From contig NZ_JANBWE010000004.1 in assembly GCF_024259515.1 (NCBI RefSeq), forward strand, positions 67,594-131,593: a stretch of DNA of 64,000 nt, given 5' to 3'. The position numbers were made by a program, and so were the translations under genes. Origin of the DNA: Salirhabdus salicampi (GTDB lineage Bacteria > Bacillota > Bacilli > Bacillales > Alkalibacillaceae). How positions within the stretch are numbered: the stretch's first letter is position 1; every line of letters begins with the position of its first letter. Below, piece after piece: positions 17,315-28,189 of this stretch. The notes below the pieces were generated by a model, which was given only the letters and a program-made list of their open reading frames with translations, did not search any database and was not told the DNA's origin.

Positions 17315-18639
17315 AGGCGATAGAAAAACAGCGAATCCAACAACAATTTCAAGAAAAAATGGATTATGATGAATTGTTAAATTGTATGCGTTGTGGATTT
17401 TGCTTGCCTAGCTGTCCTACATATATTGAATCTGTTCAGGATGAAAGGCATTCCCCTCGGGGTAGAATTGCCCTTATGAAGGCGGTTGTCGATGGGGAGA
17501 TCGAGCCGGACGAAGAAGTGAAACGATCTCTCGACATGTGTTTAGGGTGTCGTGCATGTGAACCTGTTTGTCCATCTGGCGTACAATACGGTCATTTATT
17601 AGAACAAGCAAGAGATATCATTTATCAAAATAAGACGTCATCTCCTTCGGCGAAATTGATGAAACATTTCTTTTTCCATCAACTATTTCCTCATCAAAAC
17701 CGAATGATTAATTTCACTTCATTACTAGGATTGTATCAACGTTCTGGAATGCAAAAGGTAGCGAGGAAAATAGGGGTTATGAATCTATTACCTGATAGCG
17801 TTCGTACGATGGAAAAAGTATTACCGAATGTACCGACAAAACATGAAATGAAATATAGGGAAAGACATTTTCAACCTAAAGATGCTAAAAAGAAGCGGGT
17901 TGCATTTTTCTCGGGATGTTTAATGGATACGATGTTTTTAGAAACGAACAAATCATCCATTAAGTTACTTCAATATGCTGGTTGTGAAATTGTTATCCCA
18001 GATCAACAGGCATGCTGTGGGGCCCTTCACGGACATGGTGGGGAAAAAGAGAAAGCGAAAGAGATGGCGAAACGGAATATTCAAGCTTTCGAAGAAGAAA
18101 ACATTGATTATATTATTACAAATGCAGGTGGTTGTGGGGCGTTTCTCGTAGACTATGATCAACTACTAAAAGATGATAAAGAGTGGGCGGAACGGGCGAA
18201 AATGTTCGCGAGTAAAATTAAAGATATTACAAGTGTTTTAGTAGAATTAGAGTTTCATCGTCAGCCATTATCTTTAGATGATGAAGTGATCACTTATCAA
18301 GATTCCTGCCATTTACGGAATGGTCAGAAAACATTTATGGAGCCTCGTACACTTTTATCATCAATTTATGGGGCGACTTATGTGGAGATGAAAGATGCGA
18401 GTCGTTGCTGCGGGTCAGCTGGCATATATAACATTTTAGAATCAGAAATGTCTATGCAAATTTTAGACTATAAAATGAAACAAACGGTTGCAACGAAGGC
18501 GAAAACAGTAGTTACGGCTAACCCTGGATGTTTACTTCAAATGAAGTCAGGTATTGAAAAGGAAGGGTTATCTGATCAAGTTCGTGCGGTGCACATCGTA
18601 GATTTATTATTAGAAGCTTATGAAAACATTAGGTATTGA
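17311..18639 (+). CDS. glcF: Iron-sulfur subunit of glycolate/lactate oxidase, GlcF
   Basis: A 442-residue (Fe-S)-binding protein. Two ferredoxin-type clusters are visible near the N-terminus (CMRCGFCLPSCP and CLGCRACEPVCP). Two CCG domains follow (FSGCLMD...CCGALHGHGG and QDSCHLRNG...CCGSAGIYN), typical of heterodisulfide-reductase-like electron-transfer subunits. It accepts electrons from GlcD and hands them to the quinone pool. ATGA overlap with glcD shows translational coupling; the pair matches B. subtilis ysfC-ysfD. Confidence 0.92.
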   Translation: MKAIEKQRIQQQFQEKMDYDELLNCMRCGFCLPSCPTYIESVQDERHSPRGRIALMKAVVDGEIEPDEEVKRSLDMCLGCRACEPVCPSGVQYGHLLEQARDIIYQNKTSSPSAKLMKHFFFHQLFPHQNRMINFTSLLGLYQRSGMQKVARKIGVMNLLPDSVRTMEKVLPNVPTKHEMKYRERHFQPKDAKKKRVAFFSGCLMDTMFLETNKSSIKLLQYAGCEIVIPDQQACCGALHGHGGEKEKAKEMAKRNIQAFEEENIDYIITNAGGCGAFLVDYDQLLKDDKEWAERAKMFASKIKDITSVLVELEFHRQPLSLDDEVITYQDSCHLRNGQKTFMEPRTLLSSIYGATYVEMKDASRCCGSAGIYNILESEMSMQILDYKMKQTVATKAKTVVTANPGCLLQMKSGIEKEGLSDQVRAVHIVDLLLEAYENIRY

Positions 18640-18668
18640 GTGAAAGAGGAAACATGTATATAGACCAA

Positions 18669-18693
18669 CTCCCTCCTCTATAAGAGGGGGGAG
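18669..18693. terminator. Hairpin between convergent glcF and lipoprotein gene
   Basis: CTCCCTCCTCT and AGAGGGGGGAG form a strong stem with a TAA loop and one wobble pair. Neither strand shows a T-run behind it, so termination is less certain than for other sites here. Confidence 0.5.
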
Positions 18694-18704
18694 AATAAGT
18701 GTGT

Positions 18705-19556
18705 TTAATTCGATTCTTCCATCGCTTCCTCAATGATGTCATCAGGGACTTTGATCTCGTTTATCGTGTTATAATCTTTAACGTTTAATGTAAATGTATA
18801 GTTCGCAGAAAGGTTCTCATCTTCTCCAACGAGTTCTAGTTGCCATGATAATGATTCAAGTAGCAAACTATCCTTATGAATTACCCCCTTCATTGAGGCT
18901 GTTACAATATCTACATTGCTTTCAGGCAAATTTTCGCTACCATCGATAGGCATTGAATGGAAAAAGCGATGTATATCTTGAATGTTTCCCCCTGCCAATA
19001 CGATCATTTGCTCGTCTTGCTCTTCTATATCGATTTCTTCTTCCAGCGTTACAAGACTTTCATAAAAATCACCGGGGGAAAGCTTATCAAAAATATGATG
19101 TTGGTCACTCTCAGAAAATATCCAAGAACCAAACATCGAGTTGAAAGAGTAACTCCCATCAGGTGTATTATACGTTTCCATATGCACAGAAACATTTTCA
19201 CCGTCCCCTGTAGTTGTTAACGTCGTACTTACATGGGATTGAAATGGGTCTAAAACAATTTCAGAAGTACTTTCCATTTCCATTGTCCCATCTTCATTCC
19301 CACTTACTTCTATAGATAAGGATGATTCTGTTATGTAACTGTTTTGTTTTTGCATAGCTAGGACCATTTTTGAAAACAACTCATTTGGGTTGTTTCGTAC
19401 GTTATCATTTTGTTTCGTTTCTTCATTTGTTGCATTGTTTTCAGTAGTGGCTGGTTGTTGTTCGGCAGATTCATGTTCGTTGTCCGCTCGTTCATCTTGA
19501 CTACAAGCAGTGAGCAGCAAGGAAATTATAAAGAAAACGTAGAAAGGAAATCTCAC
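18705..19556 (-). CDS. Putative lipoprotein, DUF6612-like
   Basis: A 283-residue exported lipoprotein: short basic N-terminus, hydrophobic stretch and LLTAC with the lipidated Cys at about 18. An Asn/Glu/Gln-rich linker follows, then a beta-rich domain that starts with a helix (NELFSKMVLAMQKQNSYI) and strands resembling DUF6612/LolA-LppX-like lipoproteins. GTG at 19556 is preferred: AGGAGGG on the minus strand is 7 bases away, while the TTG codons upstream nearly touch it. Divergent from minJ. The family function is unknown; similarity is judged from pattern only. Confidence 0.7.
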   Translation of the reverse strand: MRFPFYVFFIISLLLTACSQDERADNEHESAEQQPATTENNATNEETKQNDNVRNNPNELFSKMVLAMQKQNSYITESSLSIEVSGNEDGTMEMESTSEIVLDPFQSHVSTTLTTTGDGENVSVHMETYNTPDGSYSFNSMFGSWIFSESDQHHIFDKLSPGDFYESLVTLEEEIDIEEQDEQMIVLAGGNIQDIHRFFHSMPIDGSENLPESNVDIVTASMKGVIHKDSLLLESLSWQLELVGEDENLSANYTFTLNVKDYNTINEIKVPDDIIEEAMEESN

Positions 19557-19683
19557 CAACAAACCCTCCTCACATGTTGAATCTGACAGAATTGTAAAAG
19601 TATATTCTGTTTCGGTCTGTTATATGAAGGAGATTACCTTTTTTTATCGAAATCTATTATAATACCGTTACGGAGGGAACAAC

Positions 19684-20877
19684 ATGATTGAGACGTTATT
19701 ACTGGAATTATTAAGAGGAATATCATTTATTATCTATCAACCACTGTTTTATTGGTTCTTCCTTTTGCTTATAATTGTATCGGTAAAAAGGGCGAAACAG
19801 GAGCGGCTTGATTTCGGCTCGAAAATTTATCAGTTCGGAGCTGAATTACGTAACACGTGGTGGTTGAGTTTCACAAGTATGGTGATTCTTTCAGGGGCAT
19901 TTATTGTTTCCGGAAGTTTTCTGCCAATCTCTTTTATTGTCTTACTTTCAGCTTGGACAATTGTATTATCTATTACTGGTAATTTAACGTTATTATCACC
20001 CGCTTACGTTTTTGGAATGACATTTGTTACCGTCCTTTTACTAGTTCAATTTTCAATCCCATATATCCCAACTGGATGGTATGCTGACTTATACGAATTA
20101 CACTATCCGCTTGTATTATTGATTCTCAGTTTATTCTTGTTGATGGAAGCAATCCTTGTTTTTGCTACAAGGGAAGGCGGGTTTCCTCGTCTATTGAAAG
20201 GGAAGCGGGGAAAGTTTATTGGGATTCAGAAAGTGAATCGATTAACCGTCTTACCGTTGTTTGTGCTCATCCCGACAGGAGATATTACGTTACCTATACA
20301 ATGGTGGCCTGTGTTCCCAGTAGGAAATGGGGGCTTCCACCTTATGCTTGTTCCCTTTTTAATTGGAGTAGACCAATCATTTCAAGGGATGTATGCGAAG
20401 GCAGGGGCGAAATTATTGGGGAAATGGATATTATTGCTTGCCTTATTAACAGGGGTTGCTGCGATTGGTAGTTTTTATGTACCTGTTGTTGCCTACATTG
20501 GCATCGGAATTGCTCTGATTGGTCGCTTTATTATCTTTTTATCGGTTCGGTTTGTTGATCAGGAAAAGTTGGCTCTATTTTCACCTCAATCAGATGGGTT
20601 GCCCATTTTAAGTGTGATCCCTCATAGTCCGGCACATAAAATGGGGCTTGAAGTGGGCGAAAAGATTGAAAAAGTAAATCAAATTCCGGTTTCCAATGAA
20701 CAGGAATTTTATGAGGCAATTCAACGAAATCGAACCTTTTGCAAGCTGGAAGTACGCAACTTAGATGGTGAACTCCGGTTTGTACAGCGTGCGTTATATG
20801 AAGGAGAGCATCATGAACTTGGTCTCGTATTCATTAAGGAAAAACCACGTTTTCGTTTATATCAAGATTTATCGTAA
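19684..20877 (+). CDS. minJ: Cell-division topological determinant MinJ
   Basis: A 397-residue polytopic membrane protein with about eight hydrophobic segments (residues 10-300) and a C-terminal cytoplasmic PDZ domain (about 305-375, LSVIPHSPAHKMGLEVGEKI). MinJ bridges DivIVA and MinD at the poles and septum and so controls MinCD in Bacillus, which has no MinE. Length equals that of B. subtilis MinJ (397) and the position between ctpB and uvrB is conserved. CGGAGGG precedes the ATG; TATAAT at 19658-19663 is a possible -10. Confidence 0.9.
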   Translation: MIETLLLELLRGISFIIYQPLFYWFFLLLIIVSVKRAKQERLDFGSKIYQFGAELRNTWWLSFTSMVILSGAFIVSGSFLPISFIVLLSAWTIVLSITGNLTLLSPAYVFGMTFVTVLLLVQFSIPYIPTGWYADLYELHYPLVLLILSLFLLMEAILVFATREGGFPRLLKGKRGKFIGIQKVNRLTVLPLFVLIPTGDITLPIQWWPVFPVGNGGFHLMLVPFLIGVDQSFQGMYAKAGAKLLGKWILLLALLTGVAAIGSFYVPVVAYIGIGIALIGRFIIFLSVRFVDQEKLALFSPQSDGLPILSVIPHSPAHKMGLEVGEKIEKVNQIPVSNEQEFYEAIQRNRTFCKLEVRNLDGELRFVQRALYEGEHHELGLVFIKEKPRFRLYQDLS

Positions 20878-20906
20878 AGCTTGCCTCATGATCGGCAGGC
20901 TTTTTT
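20877..20906 (+). terminator. Terminator of minJ
   Basis: AAGCTTGCC, loop TCATGATC, GGCAGGCTT with one wobble, then TTTTTT. It begins at the stop codon. Confidence 0.85.
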
Positions 20907-20983
20907 GTTATGTTCATAAGTGAATTTTGCAAAAATAGAAAGAAAAGCCTATTCTATAGGTAAATAGAAAAAGGGTTTGTAAT

Positions 20984-20997
20984 CGAATGTCTGTTCG
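20984..20997 (+). promoter_or_regulatory. LexA/SOS box upstream of uvrBA
   Basis: CGAATGTCTGTTCG matches the Bacillus LexA operator CGAAC-N4-GTTCG with one mismatch (T for C at position 5). It lies just upstream of TACAAT (21007-21012), a possible -10, and 57 bases before uvrB, whose B. subtilis homologue is SOS-induced. Confidence 0.8.
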
Positions 20998-21053
20998 CTT
21001 TTATGTTACAATGTTTGTAATAAAGGAAACAGGTATGAAATGGAGGTCCGAAT

Positions 21054-23033
21054 GTGGATAAGCAATTTGAGCTTATATCTAAATATCAACCTGAAGGTGA
21101 CCAACCAAAAGCGATAAAAGAGTTGGTCGAAGGTATACATTCTAATAAAAAACATCAAACACTACTAGGAGCAACTGGAACTGGGAAAACTTTTACTATC
21201 TCAAATGTAATTAAAGAAGTGAACAAACCAACATTAGTCATTGCCCACAATAAAACGTTAGCGGGACAATTATATAGTGAATTTAAAGACTATTTTCCAA
21301 ATAACGCAGTTGAATATTTTGTAAGTTACTATGATTACTATCAGCCAGAAGCTTATGTCCCACAGACGGATACATATATTGAGAAGGATGCAAGCATTAA
21401 CGATGAAATTGATAAGTTGCGACACTCAGCTACTTCAGCATTATTCGAACGGCGTGATGTCATCATTGTAGCTAGTGTGTCCTGTATATATGGCTTAGGT
21501 TCGCCGGAAGAATATCGGGAGCTCGTATTGTCGTTACGAGTTGGAATGGAAAAAGAACGAGATGAACTTCTGCGAAATTTAGTAGATATTCAATATGCTC
21601 GAAACGATATTGATTTTCAACGGGGAACATTTCGGGTACGAGGTGATTCGGTCGAAATCATCCCTGCCTCTCGTGAGGAACACTGCATTCGGGTTGAGTT
21701 TTTCGGGGATGAGATAGATCGTATCCGTGAAGTAGATGCGTTAACGGGTGAAATTGTCGGAGACCGGGATCATGTAGCAATCTTTCCAGCTTCCCACTTC
21801 GTCACAAGGGAAGAAAAAATGAAAAAAGCAATTGCTAATATTGAAGATGAGCTCCAGGAACAATTGAAAAAATTACATGATGAAGGGAAGCTATTAGAAG
21901 CCCAGCGTCTAGAGCAACGGACGAACTACGATTTGGAAATGATGAGGGAAATGGGATTCTGTTCTGGAATCGAAAACTATTCCAGACATTTAACACTACG
22001 ACCTCCAGGATCTACTCCTTATACGTTAATTGACTACTTCCCCGATGACTTTTTAATTGTGGCTGATGAGTCCCACGTTTCGATTCCACAAATACGAGGC
22101 ATGTTTAACGGGGATAGAGCAAGAAAAATGACCCTCGTCGACCACGGGTTTCGTCTCCCTTCAGCCTTAGATAACCGACCATTGAAGTTTGAAGAGTTCG
22201 AACAGAAGGTCAATCAAATCGTGTACGTTTCGGCTACACCGGGCCCGTATGAATTAGAACGCACACCGAAAGTGACGGAACAAATTATCCGTCCTACAGG
22301 CTTGTTGGATCCTGAAATTGATATACGTCCAATTGAAGGGCAAATTGATGATCTAATAGGTGAAGTGAACAAGCGTACTGAACGTAACGAGCGGGTTCTT
22401 GTGACAACGTTAACGATAAAAATGGCCGAAGACTTAACCGACTACCTGAAGGATGTAGGATTCAAGGTTGCATATTTACATTCGGAAATTAAAACGTTAG
22501 AACGAATTGAAATTATTCGTGACTTACGGTTAGGAAAATATGATGTGTTAGTTGGGATTAACTTGTTACGTGAGGGTCTCGATTTACCCGAGGTTTCCTT
22601 AGTTGCTATACTGGATGCAGATAAAGAAGGGTTCCTTCGCTCGGAACGTTCCCTCATTCAAACAATTGGGCGAGCTGCCCGAAACGAACATGGTCAAGTA
22701 ATTATGTATGCTAATAAAATAACGAACTCAATGAGAATAGCCATTGATGAGACAGAGCGTCGCCGTCAAAAGCAAATTGCATACAATGAGGCACATGGAA
22801 TTGTACCGAAAACAATTAAAAAGGAAATTCGTGACGTCATTCGGGCAACCGTTGCTGCGGAGGAAGAAGAAACGTATGCAGTGAAGAATGATGTGGCGAA
22901 ATTAAGTAAAGAAGAAAAAGCGAAAGTAATCGAAGAGATGGAAAAGGAAATGAAGCAAGCCGCAAAAGACTTACAGTTTGAGCGTGCTGCGGAATTGCGC
23001 GATATTATATTGGAGTTAAAATCGGAAGGATGA
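21054..23033 (+). CDS. uvrB: Excinuclease ABC subunit B
   Basis: A 659-residue UvrB, the damage-verifying helicase-like subunit of nucleotide excision repair. Walker A GATGTGKT near residue 40, the tyrosine-rich beta-hairpin ([13 protein letters not shown]), helicase motifs DESH and QTIGRAARN, and a C-terminal UVR motif (about 625-657) that binds UvrA and UvrC. The GTG start at 21054 is set by TGGAGGT at 21041-21047; the ATG two bases earlier is out of frame. SOS-controlled, in an operon with uvrA. Confidence 0.97.
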   Translation: MDKQFELISKYQPEGDQPKAIKELVEGIHSNKKHQTLLGATGTGKTFTISNVIKEVNKPTLVIAHNKTLAGQLYSEFKDYFPNNAVEYFVSYYDYYQPEAYVPQTDTYIEKDASINDEIDKLRHSATSALFERRDVIIVASVSCIYGLGSPEEYRELVLSLRVGMEKERDELLRNLVDIQYARNDIDFQRGTFRVRGDSVEIIPASREEHCIRVEFFGDEIDRIREVDALTGEIVGDRDHVAIFPASHFVTREEKMKKAIANIEDELQEQLKKLHDEGKLLEAQRLEQRTNYDLEMMREMGFCSGIENYSRHLTLRPPGSTPYTLIDYFPDDFLIVADESHVSIPQIRGMFNGDRARKMTLVDHGFRLPSALDNRPLKFEEFEQKVNQIVYVSATPGPYELERTPKVTEQIIRPTGLLDPEIDIRPIEGQIDDLIGEVNKRTERNERVLVTTLTIKMAEDLTDYLKDVGFKVAYLHSEIKTLERIEIIRDLRLGKYDVLVGINLLREGLDLPEVSLVAILDADKEGFLRSERSLIQTIGRAARNEHGQVIMYANKITNSMRIAIDETERRRQKQIAYNEAHGIVPKTIKKEIRDVIRATVAAEEEETYAVKNDVAKLSKEEKAKVIEEMEKEMKQAAKDLQFERAAELRDIILELKSEG

Positions 23034-23041
23034 AATCGTAT

Positions 23042-25909
23042 ATGACGATGAAGTCAATCAAAATACAAGGAGCGCGTGCCCACAATTTAAAAAATGTTAA
23101 TGTAGAAATTCCGAAAAACAAGCTTGTGGTTATGACAGGCTTGTCTGGTTCGGGGAAATCTTCGTTAGCATTCGATACGATTTATGCTGAAGGACAACGT
23201 CGGTATGTAGAATCGTTATCTGCTTATGCGCGTCAATTTTTAGGGCAAATGGATAAACCAGATGTAGACGCGATCGAAGGACTATCTCCGGCAATATCCA
23301 TTGACCAAAAAACAACTAGTCGAAACCCTCGTTCAACAGTCGGAACGGTTACGGAAATCTATGATTATTTACGTCTTCTCTATGCACGAGTAGGGCGCCC
23401 GACGTGTCCGGAGCATGGCATTGAAATTGAGTCCCAAACGGTGGAGCAAATGGTTGACCGGATAATGGAATATCCGGAACGAACGAAGCTGCAAATATTA
23501 GCCCCTGTCGTTTCTGGACGGAAAGGTGAGCATGTGAAGGTCATAGAGCAACTGCGAAAAGAAGGGTATATTCGCCTGCGTGTTGACGGAGAAATGCGGG
23601 AAATATCTGAAGACATTAAGCTTGAGAAGAACAAAAAGCATTCCATTGAAGTTGTTGTTGACCGTATTGTTGTGAAGGATGGTGTTGGTTCTCGTTTAAG
23701 TGATTCGTTAGAAACTTCCTTGGAACTTGGCGAAGGAAAGGTAATCGTCGATGTAATTGGCGATGAGGAATTACTATTTAATGCAAACCACGCTTGCCCA
23801 ATTTGCGGCTTTTCAATTGGTGAACTAGAACCTCGTTTATTTTCCTTTAATAGTCCATACGGAGCTTGTCAACGTTGTGACGGATTAGGAACGAAACTAG
23901 AAGTCGATTTAGATCTCGTCATTCCTGATGGGGATTTAACTTTACGGGAGCATGCGATTGCTCCTTGGGAACCGACTAGTTCCCAATATTACCCACAATT
24001 ATTAGAAAGTGTTTGTCGTCATTATGACATTGATTTAGATACACCGGTAAAAGACCTACCGAAAGAAAAAATGGATAAAATTTTGTTTGGTAGTGGTGGA
24101 GATCAAATCGAGTTTCGCTATACAAACGAACGAGGACAAATACGATCAAATTTCATATATTTTGAAGGGGTTGTTAACAATGTAGCACGTCGCTACAAAG
24201 AAACGTCTTCGGATTATATTCGTGAGCAAATGGAAAAATATATGGCACAAAAGCCGTGTCCAACTTGTAAAGGGTACCGCCTGAAGGAAGAAGCACTTGC
24301 GGTATTAGTCGATGGAAAGCATGTAGGGGAAATAACGAAGTATTCTGTTCATGAAGCTAAGTCCTTCTTTGAGAGTGTCCAATTATCAGAAAAAGAAGAG
24401 CATATTGCACGAATGATTTTAAAGGAAATTATGGATCGGTTATCTTTCCTAATGAATGTAGGGCTTGATTATTTAACATTATCCCGGTCGGCAGGTACCT
24501 TATCGGGAGGGGAAGCACAGCGGATTCGCTTAGCAACGCAAATCGGTTCAGCTCTTACTGGTGTTTTATATGTATTAGATGAGCCGTCCATAGGGTTGCA
24601 TCAACGGGATAATGACCGCTTAATTGCTGCCCTGCAACGAATGAGAGACTTAGGGAATACACTGATTGTTGTAGAACATGATGAAGATACTATGCTTGCA
24701 GCCGACTATTTAATCGATATTGGTCCAGGTGCTGGTGTCCACGGCGGTGAAATTGTTGCTAATGGTACACCAAAACAAGTCATGAAGAATAAAAAATCCT
24801 TAACAGGGCGCTACTTATCAGGGAAGAAATTCATTCCACTTCCAAAGGAACGAAGGGAAGGTAATCAGAAATATGTTGAAATTAAAGGCGCTAAGGAACA
24901 TAACTTAAAGAGCGTAAATGTGAAAGTGCCTTTAGGCCTAATGACAGTAGTGACAGGGGTTTCCGGATCCGGTAAGAGTACGTTAATTAATGAAATTTTA
25001 TATAAATCACTTGCGCAAAAGTTGTATCGTAGTAAGGCGAAACCAGGGAAGCATCAAGAAATCAGAGGGATTGAACATATCGAGAAGGTGATTGATATTG
25101 ACCAATCACCCATTGGTCGTACTCCTCGTTCAAATCCAGCCACATACACCGGTGTCTTTGACCATATTCGTGATGTATTTGCATCCACAAATGAAGCAAA
25201 AGTACGGGGTTATAAAAAAGGACGTTTTAGCTTTAACGTAAAAGGTGGTCGCTGTGAAGCGTGCCGGGGAGATGGCATTATAAAAATTGAAATGCACTTC
25301 TTACCAGACGTGTATGTCCCATGTGAAGTATGTAATGGGAAAAGATATAATCGAGAAACTTTAGAAGTAAAATATAAAGGGAAAACAATTGCCGATGTTT
25401 TGAATATGACAGTGGAAGATGCCCTTGAATTTTTCAAAAATATTCCGGTCATTAAACGAAAATTACAAACGTTATTTGACGTTGGTTTAGGATATTTACG
25501 TTTAGGGCAACCAGCTACTACATTATCTGGCGGGGAAGCGCAACGGGTGAAATTAGCAAGTGAACTTCACCGCCGCTCCACTGGTAAATCATTATATATA
25601 TTGGATGAACCGACAACAGGTTTACACGTTGATGATATCTCCCGTTTACTTGTTGTATTACAACGACTAGTTGAAAACGGTGATTCTGTTTTAATTATTG
25701 AACATAATTTAGATGTGATTAAAACAGCGGATTATATTATTGATTTAGGACCCGAAGGTGGGGAAGGTGGCGGAATGATCGTAGCCACTGGAACACCAGA
25801 AGAAGTGGCGAATTATGAAAAATCCTATACAGGACGCTACTTAAAGCCAGTACTTGAGCGAGATCGGCAACGGATGGAAGATAAAATTGACGAAATGATT
25901 ACGACGTAA
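23042..25909 (+). CDS. uvrA: Excinuclease ABC subunit A
   Basis: A 955-residue damage-sensing ATPase of the UvrABC system. Two ABC modules: Walker A GLSGSGKS near residue 32 and GVSGSGKS near 640, with signatures [11 protein letters not shown] and [11 protein letters not shown]. Zinc modules CPICGF...CQRCDG and CEACRGDG...CEVCNG bind DNA. The ATG at 23042 is preferred because [17 protein letters not shown] lines up with the usual UvrA N-terminus; an ATG at 23030 overlapping the uvrB stop is possible. Second gene of the SOS operon. Confidence 0.97.
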   Translation: MTMKSIKIQGARAHNLKNVNVEIPKNKLVVMTGLSGSGKSSLAFDTIYAEGQRRYVESLSAYARQFLGQMDKPDVDAIEGLSPAISIDQKTTSRNPRSTVGTVTEIYDYLRLLYARVGRPTCPEHGIEIESQTVEQMVDRIMEYPERTKLQILAPVVSGRKGEHVKVIEQLRKEGYIRLRVDGEMREISEDIKLEKNKKHSIEVVVDRIVVKDGVGSRLSDSLETSLELGEGKVIVDVIGDEELLFNANHACPICGFSIGELEPRLFSFNSPYGACQRCDGLGTKLEVDLDLVIPDGDLTLREHAIAPWEPTSSQYYPQLLESVCRHYDIDLDTPVKDLPKEKMDKILFGSGGDQIEFRYTNERGQIRSNFIYFEGVVNNVARRYKETSSDYIREQMEKYMAQKPCPTCKGYRLKEEALAVLVDGKHVGEITKYSVHEAKSFFESVQLSEKEEHIARMILKEIMDRLSFLMNVGLDYLTLSRSAGTLSGGEAQRIRLATQIGSALTGVLYVLDEPSIGLHQRDNDRLIAALQRMRDLGNTLIVVEHDEDTMLAADYLIDIGPGAGVHGGEIVANGTPKQVMKNKKSLTGRYLSGKKFIPLPKERREGNQKYVEIKGAKEHNLKSVNVKVPLGLMTVVTGVSGSGKSTLINEILYKSLAQKLYRSKAKPGKHQEIRGIEHIEKVIDIDQSPIGRTPRSNPATYTGVFDHIRDVFASTNEAKVRGYKKGRFSFNVKGGRCEACRGDGIIKIEMHFLPDVYVPCEVCNGKRYNRETLEVKYKGKTIADVLNMTVEDALEFFKNIPVIKRKLQTLFDVGLGYLRLGQPATTLSGGEAQRVKLASELHRRSTGKSLYILDEPTTGLHVDDISRLLVVLQRLVENGDSVLIIEHNLDVIKTADYIIDLGPEGGEGGGMIVATGTPEEVANYEKSYTGRYLKPVLERDRQRMEDKIDEMITT

Positions 25910-25911
25910 AC

Positions 25912-25938
25912 GAAATAGCCGGTTAATCCGGCTATTTC
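25912..25938 (+). terminator. Hairpin after uvrA
   Basis: A perfect 11-bp stem, GAAATAGCCGG / CCGGCTATTTC with loop TTAAT, but only a TAC follows, so it is a weak or processing-type terminator. Confidence 0.55.
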
Positions 25939-26019
25939 TACATAAAAGTGCAAAACGTTGACGTTCAGCATACGTTTCGCTATCGTAAAAACAAGAAGAA
26001 CGTGAGAGGAGTACAATGA

Positions 26020-26373
26020 ATGAAACCGATTCAAATAGAAAACGTTCAGCGGGAGCTTGATCGCTTTCAAAACCGTGATGTGTATCTTCACTTGGAAACG
26101 ACGAACGGGGCATACGCGAAGCATTTTGACAAAAATGCTTCAAATGCTGGAGCCTTCATTCGAAATGCACAAGTTCGTTTCACACGTGCAAAAATTGTAG
26201 GTGGAACTGATTCATACCGAGTAGGATTAAAAATGGATATTGGTTGGATCTACGCTGAGGGTTTGGCAGATTGGGAAGTAACGGAAGAAGATCAATTGTT
26301 ATTAGCAGGGCATGATGCGGAAGGAAGATTGACTGTCGCGTTACAAATTAGTGAAAAGCCATTTCGATATTAA
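26020..26373 (+). CDS. yojF: YojF family protein, partner of BshB2
   Basis: A 117-residue DUF1806 family protein. The first third is MKPIQIENVQRELDRF..RDVYLHLETTNGAYA, the rest beta-strands; no signal or membrane segment. In B. subtilis yojF directly precedes yojG (bshB2) and the same pair is kept here, 13 bases apart. Its role in bacillithiol synthesis is inferred from this linkage only. TTGACG (25958-25963), 17 bases, TATCGT is a weak promoter candidate. Confidence 0.85.
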   Translation: MKPIQIENVQRELDRFQNRDVYLHLETTNGAYAKHFDKNASNAGAFIRNAQVRFTRAKIVGGTDSYRVGLKMDIGWIYAEGLADWEVTEEDQLLLAGHDAEGRLTVALQISEKPFRY

Positions 26374-26386
26374 GGGAGAGATGTAT

Positions 26387-27061
26387 GTGTATCATCATAA
26401 ACATGTAGTCGTTATCTATCCACACCCAGATGACGAGTCATTTGGAGTTGCAGGAACAGCGACAAAATTTCATCAAAACGGTATTCCAGTTACGTATTTG
26501 TGTGGAACGTTAGGTGAAATGGGACGAAATATGGGTACCCCCCTTTTTGCAAACCGGGAATCTTTACCGGAAATTCGTAAAAAGGAGTTAAAAGATGCTT
26601 GTAACATCCTACATATGGATGTGAAAATGCTTGGATACCGAGACAAAACGTTAGAGTTTGAATCGACAGATGAAATTGCAGCCCATTTGCTTACATATTT
26701 GGAGGACATTAAACCAACCTTAGTCATTACCCATTACCCGGATTATGCCGTTCATCCGGATCATAATGCGATGGGAGCAGCTGCGGTAAAGGCGGTTGGC
26801 AAAATGGACAATGATGTTCGACCAGAATTGTGGGTGCAAGCTATTACGAATGATCGTCATCAAACATTAGGGACTCCTGATGTGAACATCGATACAGAAG
26901 ACGTTTTCCCAACGAAAATGGAGGCGATTAAAGCTCACCGTTCACAGGCGGAAGGAATGTTAAGTAGAATGAGAGAGAGTCCTGACTTTATTGGTGAGTA
27001 TGAGGAAGCATTGAAACGTCTACAATTTGAAGAATTTTACGTTTGGAAGTTTAACGACTAA
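26387..27061 (+). CDS. bshB2: Bacillithiol biosynthesis deacetylase BshB2
   Basis: A 224-residue LmbE/PIG-L family zinc deacetylase (YojG) that removes the acetyl group from GlcNAc-malate to give GlcN-malate, the second step to bacillithiol. Zinc-binding HPDDES near the N-terminus, and HPDHNAMG in the middle. The GTG at 26387 lies 8 bases behind GGGAG (26374-26378); the in-frame ATG at 26381 is only 2 bases from it but remains possible. In B. subtilis yojF-yojG is elsewhere, so the pair is inserted between uvrA and yvlB here. Confidence 0.92.
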   Translation: MYHHKHVVVIYPHPDDESFGVAGTATKFHQNGIPVTYLCGTLGEMGRNMGTPLFANRESLPEIRKKELKDACNILHMDVKMLGYRDKTLEFESTDEIAAHLLTYLEDIKPTLVITHYPDYAVHPDHNAMGAAAVKAVGKMDNDVRPELWVQAITNDRHQTLGTPDVNIDTEDVFPTKMEAIKAHRSQAEGMLSRMRESPDFIGEYEEALKRLQFEEFYVWKFND

Positions 27062-27064
27062 TTT

Positions 27065-27098
27065 GTCCTACACCTTTTTAGGTGGGGACACTTTTTTT
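27065..27098 (+). terminator. Terminator of yojF-bshB2
   Basis: GTCC and CACC arms pair with GGTG and GGAC around a TTTTTA loop (a two-base internal bulge), followed by seven T. Confidence 0.7.
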
Positions 27099-27126
27099 AA
27101 CGGACAATGGGAAAGGGGAGGTTCGT

Positions 27127-28167
27127 GTGAATAAGAAGAAGCGGGAAATTTTGAATAAACTGAAGGCGGGAGACATTTCAGTAGAAGAGGCAGAGGAATT
27201 ATTGGAGAAGTTACAGGATGAAGAGTTCATAAATGAAAACATGGATGGTAAATACCATTCCACAAAACAGAAAGTAAAGAGTGTAATTGAAGAAACGATT
27301 CATAAACTAAAAAAGACGGATTTAGATTTTAACTTTGGTCATTATGAACAAGTTTCCCGTGTGTTCCAATATGAGGATCAACTAGTAAGTGACATGGATG
27401 TCCATATTGAGAACGGTACGGTCAATGTTAAACAATGGGATGAACCTTCCATTCGAATTGAGATTAATGCAGACGTTTATCAAGTCGAAAACGAAGAGGA
27501 AGCAACCGATGCATTAAATCGCCATCTCCATGTTGATATTCAAAAACAAACGTTACAAATCCGCTCGAATATAAGAAAAATGAAATGGAACATTACCCTA
27601 TATCTCCCGGAGAAGAGTTATATCCATGGTGCTGTACGAATATTTAATGGACCGATCTATATGAAAAATGCGATGTTCCAAACGTTAAATGCGAAAACAT
27701 CGAACGGGAACATTACAATTGATAGAGGAGTAGGTGTTAAGTGGGAATTAAATACGGTGAACGGAAATATTTATACGAATAATGTCCGTTGTGAACAGTT
27801 ACAAACAGAAGCGATAAAAGGAAAAGTACACCTCCACGGAGACTTTCAAAAAGTCGATACACAAGTGGTAACAGGAAGTATCGTCTGTCATTGGCGAGGT
27901 TCTTCAGGTTACTCCGGATTTTTTAAATCAACGACAGGTAATGTGGATTTATACGTCCCGAACAATGTCCAAATTGAAGGGCAATTAAAAACGAATATAG
28001 GGACAATGATTTGCAACCTTCCTCACCAAGTCATCCAAAGCGAAAAAGAATTATTACACTCCAAAATGCGGTTTCGTACGTCCGGAAATGGCCATGATAT
28101 GTTTTATATTGAAGCAGAATCAAAAACAGGGCAGGTAAGGGTGGAGCCTTATATTCCTGCTAATTGA
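27127..28167 (+). CDS. yvlB: DUF4097 family protein YvlB
   Basis: A 346-residue protein. The N-terminus is a short helical SHOCT-like/YvlB_N module (KKREILNKLKAGDISVEEAEELL), the rest a right-handed beta-repeat of the DUF4097 type (repeats such as NAKTSNGNITI and NTVNGNIYTNN). In B. subtilis YvlB belongs to the yvlABCD envelope-stress operon (sigma-W). The GTG at 27127 is 5 bases behind AAGGGGAGG; the ATG at 27082 lies in the terminator. yvlC (PspC-like) is absent between it and yvlD. Confidence 0.87.
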   Translation: MNKKKREILNKLKAGDISVEEAEELLEKLQDEEFINENMDGKYHSTKQKVKSVIEETIHKLKKTDLDFNFGHYEQVSRVFQYEDQLVSDMDVHIENGTVNVKQWDEPSIRIEINADVYQVENEEEATDALNRHLHVDIQKQTLQIRSNIRKMKWNITLYLPEKSYIHGAVRIFNGPIYMKNAMFQTLNAKTSNGNITIDRGVGVKWELNTVNGNIYTNNVRCEQLQTEAIKGKVHLHGDFQKVDTQVVTGSIVCHWRGSSGYSGFFKSTTGNVDLYVPNNVQIEGQLKTNIGTMICNLPHQVIQSEKELLHSKMRFRTSGNGHDMFYIEAESKTGQVRVEPYIPAN

Positions 28168-28189
28168 TAAACCGAAAGGGGAGGTTCTG

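Noticed and set aside
18669-18693. Strong bidirectional terminator
   Set aside because: The stem is real but neither side has a T-run, so it is kept only at low confidence.
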